NCBI RefSeq assembly: GCF_900090245.1
Contig: NZ_FMDN01000002.1
Location: 124,001-188,000 of the forward strand
From: Micromonospora halophytica
Lineage (GTDB): Bacteria > Actinomycetota > Actinomycetes > Mycobacteriales > Micromonosporaceae
Direction of reading: 5' to 3'
DNA length: 64,000 bases
In this document: positions 54,477-64,000 of the stretch, piece by piece
Numbering within the stretch: position 1 is the stretch's first letter
Layout: every line of letters starts with the position of its first letter
Notes under the pieces: model-generated
The model's input: the letters and a program-made list of their open reading frames with translations, nothing else
Told to the model about the DNA's origin: nothing
The model's database searches: none
Made by a program: the position numbers and the translations under genes

Positions 54477-55168
54477 ACCCCGCCGTCCGGCGGCTGCTCG
54501 GGCAGCCACCGGCACGTCGGTTCGCCCTGCTGCTGCTCCTGCTCGCCGGGTTCGGGGTGCTGCTGCTGGTGGTACCCCGCCCGGACCCGCACGCGCTGCC
54601 GCACCTCGCCGACACCCTCGGCGGGTACGCCCCGGCGGTGGCGGTGGTGACCGGGGCGCTGCTGCTGGTCGCGCTGGTCCCCCGGACCTTCGTCACACTT
54701 GCCTCGGGCGCGATCTTCGGTCCCCTGGAAGGGGCCGCGTACGCCCTCGGCGCGGCGTTGCTCGCGGCGGCGCTGGGCTTCGCCGTCGGCCGGGTGCTGG
54801 GCCGGGAGTTCGTCGCGGAACGGGTCCGCGGCCGGCTGGCCCGCCTCGACGGCTGGTTCGCCCGACAGAGCGTGCTCGGGGTGATCACCGTACGGCTGCT
54901 GCCGATCTCCGGGTACGGCCTGACCAGCTACGGCTACGGCACCACCGGCGCCCGGGTGCTGCCGTTCCTCGTCGGCAGCGTGATCGCCTCCGCGCCCACC
55001 GCGTTCGGCTACGCCGCCGTCGGCGCGGCGGTCACTTCCCCGGGCGACGTCAACTGGTTCGCCGCCGCCCCGGCCGGCCTCGGCCTGATCGCCAGCGCGG
55101 TGCTGGTCCACCGCTGGTGGCGGGCCGAGCGGCAGCGCCGGCTCGACATCACCGACCCGCACCTCTGA
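54473..55168 (+). CDS. VTT-domain (TVP38/TMEM64, DedA-like) membrane protein
   Basis: 231 residues, five or six hydrophobic segments. The VTT signature is seen in RTFVTLASGAIFGPLEGAAYALGAALLAAALGFAVGRVLGREFV near 75-118 and VRLLPISGYGLTSYGYGTTGARVLPFLVGS. Related proteins scramble or flip lipids in the membrane. Overlap with gatD by ATGA suggests co-expression with lipid II amidation, perhaps through lipid carriers; this is inference. Confidence 0.85.
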   Translation: MNPAVRRLLGQPPARRFALLLLLLAGFGVLLLVVPRPDPHALPHLADTLGGYAPAVAVVTGALLLVALVPRTFVTLASGAIFGPLEGAAYALGAALLAAALGFAVGRVLGREFVAERVRGRLARLDGWFARQSVLGVITVRLLPISGYGLTSYGYGTTGARVLPFLVGSVIASAPTAFGYAAVGAAVTSPGDVNWFAAAPAGLGLIASAVLVHRWWRAERQRRLDITDPHL

Positions 55169-55230
55169 CCGACGACCGGTCCGCCCCGTCGCCACCCGAG
55201 CCCGTCCCGGGGGCAGGTCCGGCCGGCGGT

Positions 55231-55258
55231 GACCCGGCCGACGCGGCTCCGCCGGGTC
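55231..55258. terminator. Hairpin between convergent VTT and response-regulator genes
   Basis: GACCCGGC and GCCGGGTC form a perfect 8-bp stem around a 12-base loop in the 98-base convergent gap. It could stop transcription from both sides. Confidence 0.5.
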
Positions 55259-55266
55259 GACCGCGC

Positions 55267-55923
55267 TCAGCGGGACGGGCTGACCAGGCCGGCCTCGTAC
55301 GCGACGATCACCAGGTGCACCCGGTCCCGGGCGGCCAACTTGGTGAACAGGCGGGCCACGTGCGCCTTGGCGGTGGCCGGGCTGATCACCAGTTCAGCGG
55401 CGATCTCCGCGTTGGACAGTCCCCGGCCGACCAGGGTCAGCACCTCCCGTTCCCGCTCGGTGACCCCGGGCAGCCCGCGCGGCCGAGGCACCGGCTCGGG
55501 GCGGCGGGCGAATTCGGCGATCAGGCGTCGGGTCACCCCGGGTGCGATCAGCGCGTCCCCGGCCGCCACGACCCGGATCGCGCCGAGGATCTCCTCCAGG
55601 GCCATGTCCTTGACCAGGAAGCCGCTCGCGCCCGCACGCAACGCCGCGTGCACGTGCTCGTCGTCGTCGAAGGTGGTGAGCACCAGCACCCGGGCCGGTC
55701 CGCCGGCCGCGGTGATCTCGCGGGTCGCCGCTATCCCGTCGGTGCCCGGCATCCGCAGGTCCATCAACACCACGTCGGGGGCGACCTCCCGGGTCAGCCG
55801 CACCGCCTCGGCCCCCGTGCCCGCCTCACCGACCACGTCGATGTCCGGGACGTCGGCGATGAGCACCCGCAGACCGGCGCGGACCAGGGGCTGGTCGTCG
55901 ACGAGCAGCACGCGGATGTTCAC
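55267..55923 (-). CDS. LuxR/NarL-family response regulator
   Basis: 218 residues. Receiver domain 1-120 with the acidic pair DD at 9-10 and phospho-acceptor Asp55 (VVLMDLRMPG), Lys in FLVKDMALEE. The LuxR helix-turn-helix is about 150-205 (LPGVTEREREVLTLVGRGLSNAEIAAELVISPATAKAHVARL). GTG overlaps the kinase stop (GTGA). It probably regulates the divergent ABC transporter, by position. Confidence 0.92.
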   Translation of the reverse strand: MNIRVLLVDDQPLVRAGLRVLIADVPDIDVVGEAGTGAEAVRLTREVAPDVVLMDLRMPGTDGIAATREITAAGGPARVLVLTTFDDDEHVHAALRAGASGFLVKDMALEEILGAIRVVAAGDALIAPGVTRRLIAEFARRPEPVPRPRGLPGVTEREREVLTLVGRGLSNAEIAAELVISPATAKAHVARLFTKLAARDRVHLVIVAYEAGLVSPSR

Positions 55924-57119
55924 GCCTGCGTCTCCGCCTCCGCCGGCAGCCGGACGGCGATCCGGAACCCGCCCTCCGGCCGTGGCCCGGCAGCGAACCA
56001 GCCGCCGAGCAGCGTCGTCCGTTCCCGCATGCCGACGATTCCGTGCCCCTCGCCGCCGAGCGGGGCGCCCCGGCCCGCGTCGACCACCTCGACGCAGACC
56101 CCGTCCGGCGGATACCTGACAGTGACCCGGCACTCCCCGACAGCCGCGTGCCGGACCACGTTGGTCAGCGCCTCCTGCACGATCCGGTACGCGGTGAGGT
56201 CGACCTCCACCGGCAGCGGCCGTGGCGTGCCGTCCCGGCGCACGTCCACCCGGACCCCCGCGTCGGCCGCCGCGGCGACCAGCCGGTCGAGATCGGCGAG
56301 CCCGGGCGTGGGCTCCAGTGACGCCGCCGCCTCCTCCGGGCGGCGCAGCGCGCCGAGGGTACGCCGCAGCCCGGTCAGCGTCTCCCGGCTGGTCCGCTCG
56401 ATGGTGGCGAGGGCGGCCCGGGCCTCCCCGGGTTGGCTGTCGATGACCCGGGCGCCCACCCCGGCCTGGATGGCGATCACCCCGATGCTGTGCGCCACCA
56501 CGTCGTGCAGCTCCCGTGCGATCCGCAGCCGCTCCGCGCTGATCGCCTCGACGGTGGCGTGCGCGCGCAGTTCCTCGGCGTGCCGGCGGCGGGCCCGCGC
56601 CGAGCTGCCGGCCACCCAGGCGACGGCCACCGCCAGCACCGAGATCGTGGCCCGGTCCACCGGGTCCCTGGCCAGGTTGACGAAGCTCGCGGCGACCTGC
56701 ACCGCGAGCACCACGCCGGCGGTGGGGACCGACACCCGGCGCGGGGTGCGCGCCACGACCAGCCCCAACATCAGGTCGACGACGAGGAACTGGAGGTACC
56801 AGATGCCGGCCAGGTAGCCGTCCTCCCACGCGGTGGTCGTCGCGGTGACCACCGACGCGCCGAGGAGCATCAGGGCGAGGGCGAGCAGCGGACGACGCCG
56901 GAGCAGGCCGGCGGGCAGGAGGACCACCAGAGCGGGGGCGAGGTAGCGGATCGGGATGCCGGGGACGGTGCCGTCGGGGCTCGGGAGCGCCAGCGCCGGC
57001 CCGCCGCCGGCCGTCGCCGCGAGCAGCACCACGATCGGGAGCAGGGCGACGCCGGCCCAGGGCAGGACGGTCCGCACCCATCGGGCGACGGGATGCGGAC
57101 GGGGAACGACGGCCTGCAT
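55920..57119 (-). CDS. NarL-type sensor histidine kinase
   Basis: 399 residues. Four or five membrane helices in residues 15-170 and no large extracytoplasmic domain, so it senses from within the membrane. HisKA_3 dimerisation domain with His205 in ERLRIARELHDVVAHSIGV, and an HATPase domain (LTAYRIVQEALTNVVRHA, GHGIVGMRERT). ATG 57119 has TACGGT six bases upstream, so probably leaderless. It forms a pair with the next gene and is divergent from an ABC transporter. Confidence 0.9.
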   Translation of the reverse strand: MQAVVPRPHPVARWVRTVLPWAGVALLPIVVLLAATAGGGPALALPSPDGTVPGIPIRYLAPALVVLLPAGLLRRRPLLALALMLLGASVVTATTTAWEDGYLAGIWYLQFLVVDLMLGLVVARTPRRVSVPTAGVVLAVQVAASFVNLARDPVDRATISVLAVAVAWVAGSSARARRRHAEELRAHATVEAISAERLRIARELHDVVAHSIGVIAIQAGVGARVIDSQPGEARAALATIERTSRETLTGLRRTLGALRRPEEAAASLEPTPGLADLDRLVAAAADAGVRVDVRRDGTPRPLPVEVDLTAYRIVQEALTNVVRHAAVGECRVTVRYPPDGVCVEVVDAGRGAPLGGEGHGIVGMRERTTLLGGWFAAGPRPEGGFRIAVRLPAEAETQA

Positions 57120-57125
57120 GGGCAC

Positions 57126-57131
57126 ACCGTA
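57126..57131 (-). promoter_or_regulatory. -10 element of the kinase gene
   Basis: TACGGT on the minus strand, six bases before the ATG, with no ribosome site. Part of the leaderless pattern seen across the window. Confidence 0.45.
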
Positions 57132-57249
57132 GCCAGCGGGCGGCAGGCCGTCATCGGCCGGCGGGCGTACGCCCGGGGGCGGACCCTGGCCGGTGGATGT
57201 GGCCGCCGGCACGACGACCCGTCGCCGGCCGTCCGGGAGCGTCGACGTC

Positions 57250-58161
57250 GTGATCGAACTACGTGACCTCACCAAACGGTACGGCCGCACCACGGCCGTC
57301 GACCGCCTGACACTCACCGTCCGACCCGGCCATGTGACGGGGTTCCTCGGTCCCAACGGCGCCGGCAAGTCCACCACGCTCCGGTTGGTGCTCGGCCTGC
57401 ACCGCCCGACCAGCGGCACCGCGCTGGTGGACGGGCACCCGTTCGCCCAGCTCCCGCGCGGTCTGCGGCACGTCGGCGCGCTGCTCGACGCGGGCGACGT
57501 GCACGGCGGGCGAAGCGCCCGGGCGCACCTGCGCGCGCTGGCCCGCAGCAACGCCATCGGCCGGTCACGGGTGGACGAGGTGCTGAGCGAGGTAGGCCTG
57601 GCCGGGGTTGCCGGGCGCCGGATCGGCGGGTTCTCGCTCGGCATGAAGCAGCGGCTCGGGATCGCCGCCGCCCTGCTCGGCGACCCGCCGGTGCTGCTCT
57701 TCGACGAGCCGTTCAACGGGCTCGACCCGGAGGGGGTCCGCTGGGTACGCGGGCTGTTCCAGCGGCTCGCCGCCGAGGGACGCACCGTCCTGGTCTCCAG
57801 CCACCTGATGAGCGAGATGGCGCAGACCGCCGACCACCTCGTCGTCATCGGCCGTGGTGAGCTGATCGCTGACGAGAGCCTGGCCGAGTTCGCCGCCCGC
57901 AGTGCCCGCCCGCACGTCGTGGTCCGTACGCCGGACCCGACGGCGCTGACCACCGCGGTCCGCGAGGCGGGGGCGGCGGTCGAGTCGGCGGCCGACGGAT
58001 CGCTCACCGTCACCGGCCTGACTCCGGCGGCGCTGGGCGACCTGGCGTACGCCCGGGGCATACCCCTGCACGAGCTGGTCACCCGGGCCGCCTCCCTGGA
58101 GGAGGCCTTCATGGACCTCACCGCCGACCGCGTCGACTACCGGGCAGGAGACCACCGATGA
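57250..58161 (+). CDS. ABC transporter ATP-binding protein (BcrA/DrrA-type)
   Basis: 303 residues. Walker A GPNGAGKST near 36, signature FSLGMKQRLGIAAALL (LSxG variant common in this group), Walker B VLLFDEPFNGLDPEG, H-loop SSHLMSEM. The C-terminal 80 residues form an accessory domain. GTG 57250 has GGGAG about ten bases upstream; an ATG at 57193 is possible. It overlaps the permease by ATGA. Its closest style is bacitracin/lantibiotic-type exporters, usually controlled by adjacent two-component systems as here. Confidence 0.85.
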   Translation: MIELRDLTKRYGRTTAVDRLTLTVRPGHVTGFLGPNGAGKSTTLRLVLGLHRPTSGTALVDGHPFAQLPRGLRHVGALLDAGDVHGGRSARAHLRALARSNAIGRSRVDEVLSEVGLAGVAGRRIGGFSLGMKQRLGIAAALLGDPPVLLFDEPFNGLDPEGVRWVRGLFQRLAAEGRTVLVSSHLMSEMAQTADHLVVIGRGELIADESLAEFAARSARPHVVVRTPDPTALTTAVREAGAAVESAADGSLTVTGLTPAALGDLAYARGIPLHELVTRAASLEEAFMDLTADRVDYRAGDHR

Positions 58162-59000
58162 GCGCGCTGACCGAACCCACCCGCGCAACCGGCCGCCGGG
58201 CGGCCGAGCCCGCCGCCCGCTTCCGGGACCTGCTCGCCGCCGAGTGGATCAAACTGTCGTCGCTGCGCTCCACCTACGGGTCGCTGGTGCTGATCGCGGT
58301 GTCGGCCGCGCTGTTCAGTGTGCGGGCGGCCCTTGCCGACCACCACAACTGGCCTGACTACCCGGCCGAGCGGCGGGCCGCGTTCGACCCGATCCACGAC
58401 GCCTTCCCCGAGGAGGGCTGGCTGTTCATCATCCTCGCCGCCGGTGTGGTCGGGGCCGTGACGATCGCCGGCGAGTACGCCAGCGGCCAGATTCGGACGA
58501 CGTTCGCCGCCGTACCGGCCCGGCGCGCCGTGATGGCCGCCAAGGTGGTGGTGCTGGCGGCGGTCATGCTGGTCGTCGGCGTGCTGGCCGCAGGCGTCTC
58601 GTTCGCGCTGTCGCAGGCGATCCTCGCCGACCGGGGCGTCGGGGCGTCGCTCGGTGACCCGGGCGCGCTGCGGGCCGTCGCAGCCTCGGTGCTGCTCTTG
58701 CCGGTCTGCGCGCTCATCGGCCTGGGCTTCGGCGCGCTGCTGCGGCACACCGCCCCGGCGATCGTCACCACCACGACGGTGCTGCTCCTGCTGCCGCTGG
58801 CCTTCGACACCAGGAACCGCTGGACAGCGGCGATCCACAACGCCCTGCCGGTACCCGCCTGGGAACGCCTGGTCTCGAACCCGTTCATCGAGTTCAACGA
58901 GCACCTCGCGACGATCCCCGGCTCCTGGGTGGTCCTCGCCGCCTGGCCGGTGTTCGCCGCGCTGGTCGCCATGGCCGTCGTCCACCGCCGGGAACCCTGA
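58158..59000 (+). CDS. ABC-2 type permease for the adjacent ATPase
   Basis: 280 residues, about six hydrophobic segments: near 45-60, 95-110, 125-150, 168-190, 200-215 and 255-275. The N-terminus FRDLLAAEWIKLSSLRSTYGSLVLIAV is typical of permeases paired with BcrA-like ATPases. Probably exports or senses a membrane-active compound under control of the divergent two-component system; the substrate is unknown. Confidence 0.82.
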   Translation: MSALTEPTRATGRRAAEPAARFRDLLAAEWIKLSSLRSTYGSLVLIAVSAALFSVRAALADHHNWPDYPAERRAAFDPIHDAFPEEGWLFIILAAGVVGAVTIAGEYASGQIRTTFAAVPARRAVMAAKVVVLAAVMLVVGVLAAGVSFALSQAILADRGVGASLGDPGALRAVAASVLLLPVCALIGLGFGALLRHTAPAIVTTTTVLLLLPLAFDTRNRWTAAIHNALPVPAWERLVSNPFIEFNEHLATIPGSWVVLAAWPVFAALVAMAVVHRREP

Positions 59001-59005
59001 ACCGG

Positions 59006-59051
59006 GTACGTCGGGGGCGCGCCCCCGGTAGGGAACGCGCCTCCGACGTAC
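59006..59051. terminator. Bidirectional terminator between the permease gene and leuS
   Basis: GTACGTCGGGGGCGCG pairs with CGCGCCTCCGACGTAC (16 bp, one G-T pair) around a 14-base loop in the convergent gap. Confidence 0.75.
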
Positions 59052-59063
59052 GAACGGGCAGGC

Positions 59064-61904
<2,841 letters not shown>

Positions 61905-61970
61905 GGCGTCTCTCCTCGATCCGCTGTTCGTCGTACCGCGGGATGCGGGTCGGTCTCGTCCGGCAGGCAC

Positions 61971-62030
61971 AAAAAAGCCCCTCGCGCAGGAGGGGCGGCC
62001 GTGCTGTCGCGGGTCAGCGCGTCAGCACGG
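61971..62030 (-). promoter_or_regulatory. leuS transcription attenuator (anti-sequestering hairpin and terminator)
   Basis: On the minus strand the leader folds first into CCGTGCTG/CAGCACGG (62030-62023 with 62006-61999). It then forms a typical intrinsic terminator, GCCCCTC-CTGCGC-GAGGGGC followed by six T (61996-61971). The terminator lies 67 bases before the leuS ATG, so it can only be regulatory. The first hairpin begins in the last codons of the leader peptide, so a ribosome stalled on the Leu codons would alter folding. Confidence 0.7.
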
Positions 62031-62060
62031 CTCGGTAAGAAGCAGACCGGCCACGGACAT
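62022..62060 (-). CDS. leuS leader peptide with three consecutive Leu codons
   Basis: 12 residues, MSVAGLLLTEPC. The codons CTG CTT CTT include two CTT, rare in so G/C-rich a genome. The ATG has no ribosome site; TAGACT ends 7 nt upstream, so the message would start at the ATG (leaderless). Position before a hairpin and terminator is the classic ribosome-mediated attenuation design. Confidence 0.7.
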   Translation of the reverse strand: MSVAGLLLTEPC

Positions 62061-62067
62061 GTCCCGC

Positions 62068-62073
62068 AGTCTA
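62068..62073 (-). promoter_or_regulatory. -10 element of the leuS operon
   Basis: TAGACT on the minus strand, identical to the hisD -10 and at the same distance (7 nt) from its start codon. No strong -35 is visible. Confidence 0.55.
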
Positions 62074-62102
62074 CCGCCGGCCGGAACGTGACGGGTACAC
62101 GG

Positions 62103-62542
<440 letters not shown>

Positions 62543-62543
<1 letters not shown>

Positions 62544-62815
62544 CAGCGTGACCGCCGGTGGACCAGACGGGCCAGGGCGACCGTGGCCAGGAAGGCCACC
62601 AGGGTGCCGGTCAGGACCAGATCCAGCAGGGGCGGGAAGTCCAGCCGGGCGGCCAGCACGGCCATCGCGGCCAGGACGACGAAGAAGCCCAGGTCGAGGG
62701 CCGCCGCCCGGTCGGCGTCCGTCGGGCCGACGGTCAGCCGCCAGACGACCGGCAGCGCCGACAGCGCGAGGACCACGAGCACCACGTCGAGCAGGAACAC
62801 GTCCTCACCCCTCAT
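62543..62815 (-). CDS. mnhF: Na+/H+ antiporter subunit MnhF (MrpF)
   Basis: 90 residues, three membrane helices. The conserved RLTVGPTDADRAAALDLG near 26-43 is the MnhF signature. It is needed for the Mrp complex, which exchanges Na+ for H+. It overlaps mnhE by 11 bases and mnhG by one. Confidence 0.92.
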
Positions 62816-63212
62816 CCGGGTCGTCGGCCGCGGGTGCGGGTCCGGCCGGCTGCCGGCCGACGGGACGCACGGCCGGCAGCAGTTTCCGCTGAAGTTCGAC
62901 GATCTGGTGGCGGAACGCGTGCGGATCGTCGGCGTACATGCCGTGCACGAAGAGCACCGGCGGGGTCGTCCGGACCCCCACCGTGAGGGTGCCCGGGGTC
63001 AGCCCGACGCAGAGCGCCGTCAGCACCAGTTCGGTGCTGCTCGTCCCGGGCAGCGGCACCCGTACGATCGCCGGGCACAGCCGCCAGCCCGGGGTCAGGA
63101 TCTCCCGGGCGACCACCAGGTTGGCCACCACCAGGCGGACGGCGAACCACCCGAGGAAGCGCAGGATCCGCCCGGTCCGCACCACCGCCCGCCGCCCGAC
63201 ATCCGCGCTCAC
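62805..63212 (-). CDS. mnhE: Na+/H+ antiporter subunit MnhE (MrpE)
   Basis: 135 residues. Hydrophobic segments near 15-35 and 60-80, with AREILTPGWRLCPAIVRVPLP near 36-55 and LCVGLTPGTLTVGV near 67-80, both typical of MnhE. The usual soluble C-terminus with HGMYADDP (normally H.ld) follows. It overlaps the mnhD stop by four bases. Confidence 0.9.
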   Translation of the reverse strand: MSADVGRRAVVRTGRILRFLGWFAVRLVVANLVVAREILTPGWRLCPAIVRVPLPGTSSTELVLTALCVGLTPGTLTVGVRTTPPVLFVHGMYADDPHAFRHQIVELQRKLLPAVRPVGRQPAGPAPAADDPDEG

Positions 63213-64000
63213 CGGCCGTTCACCGCCCGCAGGTAGGCGTCGGGGTCGAGCAGCCCGGCCGCCGCCGTGTCGGCCAGCCCGAGCAGGGGTTGCGCCACCG
63301 GGCCGAGCAGCAACGACACGATCGTCAGGGTCAACGCCGGCAGGACCACCCGGGCCGGCACGGCCCCGTCAGATCCGGATGGCTCCCCCCAGAAGGCCGC
63401 GCCCCAGATCTTGAGCATCGAGGCCAGCGTGAGCAGGCTGACGCCGACGGCCACCGTCACCGCCACCCACTGCCCGGCGTCGCCCACCGCCCTGATCAGC
63501 AGGAACTTCGCTACGAATCCGGAGAACGGCGGGAGTCCGGCCAGGGAGAGCGCGGCGCCGGCGAAGGCCAGCGCCAGCATCGGGTGGAGGGTGGCCAGGC
63601 CGCCCAGCCGGTCCAGCCGGTCGGTCCGGTGACCGGTGTGCACCGCCGCGGCGCAGAGGAACAGCGCCGTCTTCACCAGGATGTACTGCACCAGGTAGAA
63701 GACCGCCGCGGCGAGGCTCGCGGCCGTGAACAGGGCCAGTCCCAGCAGGACGTACCCGATCTGGCTGACCATGTGGAAGGTGAGCACCCGGCGCATGGTG
63801 GCCTCCCCGAGCGCGCCGAGCACGCCCACGACCATGCTGAGCATCGCGGCCGTGCCGATGACCCAGTGGTACGCCGGATCGCCGTCGTACACGACGGCGT
63901 AGACCCGGATCAGGGCGTAGAGACCGACCTTGGTGAGCAGCCCGGAGAAGAGGGCGAGCACCACCGGTGGCGCCTCGGGGTAGGTCCTGGGCAGCCAGTC
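63209..64000 (-). CDS. mnhD: Na+/H+ antiporter subunit MnhD (MrpD), C-terminal part
   Basis: The last 263 residues; the start lies beyond the right edge. It is a NuoN/MrpD-type proton-translocating subunit: SGLLTKVGLYALIRVYAVV near the visible start holds the conserved Lys, MRRVLTFHMVSQIGYVLLGLALF and LVQYILVKTALFLCAAAV follow, then LAGLPPFSGFVAKFLLI. Seven or more membrane helices. It precedes mnhE, F and G in the standard Mrp order. Confidence 0.92.
   Translation of the reverse strand, partial: DWLPRTYPEAPPVVLALFSGLLTKVGLYALIRVYAVVYDGDPAYHWVIGTAAMLSMVVGVLGALGEATMRRVLTFHMVSQIGYVLLGLALFTAASLAAAVFYLVQYILVKTALFLCAAAVHTGHRTDRLDRLGGLATLHPMLALAFAGAALSLAGLPPFSGFVAKFLLIRAVGDAGQWVAVTVAVGVSLLTLASMLKIWGAAFWGEPSGSDGAVPARVVLPALTLTIVSLLLGPVAQPLLGLADTAAAGLLDPDAYLRAVNGR

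Overview
This is high-GC actinobacterial chromosome, most likely from a Micromonospora-type organism (Micromonosporaceae). The signs are strong G/C at third codon positions, many GTG starts, the bifunctional PriA isomerase in the histidine operon, a DivIVA/SepF-type division cluster, a MurE with the meso-DAP motif, and MurT/GatD. I assign the family from gene content and style, not from a database match. I saw no rRNA, tRNA, CRISPR array, phage or transposase gene.

Layout. 1-1.6 kb: 5' end of trpE and, upstream of it, a nucleotidyltransferase-HisI fusion. 1.8-4 kb: a small ABC transporter operon with its own TetR regulator. 4.1-4.5 kb: an iron-box-like palindrome, a broken small gene and a MITE/REP-like hairpin element. 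4.6-8.3 kb: a heterodimeric ABC exporter. 8.5-16.4 kb: a TIGR03085 protein, an orphan class I terpene synthase, a FadD15-like acyl-CoA ligase, LtrA, and a divergent MocR regulator/YczE-like membrane protein pair. 16.4-24.9 kb: hisF, a reductase, an Ohr/OhrR pair and the hisD-hisC-hisB-hisH-priA operon. 25-33 kb: a LON-domain protein, a ParA-like ATPase, rluD, lspA, a DksA/TraR-type protein and a cation/proton antiporter. 33-52.2 kb: the division and cell-wall (dcw) cluster, transcribed leftward from mraZ through rsmH, ftsL, ftsI, murE, murF, mraY, ftsW, murG, murC, ftsQ, ftsZ, yggS, sepF and yggT to divIVA. 52.5-55.2 kb: divergent murT-gatD and a VTT membrane protein. 55.3-59 kb: a two-component system and an ABC transporter. 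59-62.1 kb: leuS with a transcription attenuator. 62.1-64 kb: the end of an Mrp (mnhDEFG) antiporter operon.

The most unusual pattern is a dispersed repeat of about 45-65 bp at operon junctions (hisI/trpE, the two ABC exporter genes, hisC/hisB, and a tandem pair after hisB). Each copy is an open mini-gene. Its start codon overlaps the stop of the upstream gene, and its stop overlaps the start of the downstream gene (GTGA, ATGA or TGATG). The repeat therefore looks like a translated linker that couples neighbouring genes. Unrelated mini-ORFs with the same double-overlap geometry sit before hisH and before murC.

Other notable points: a leaderless leuS leader peptide with three consecutive Leu codons followed by a hairpin and terminator; MraZ-box-like GTGGN repeats at exact 10-bp spacing on both sides of the mraZ/murT divergent region; a strong terminator where murD is often found between mraY and ftsW; and at least ten genes whose TAnnnT-like -10 element lies 6-7 nt before the start codon, implying leaderless transcription.
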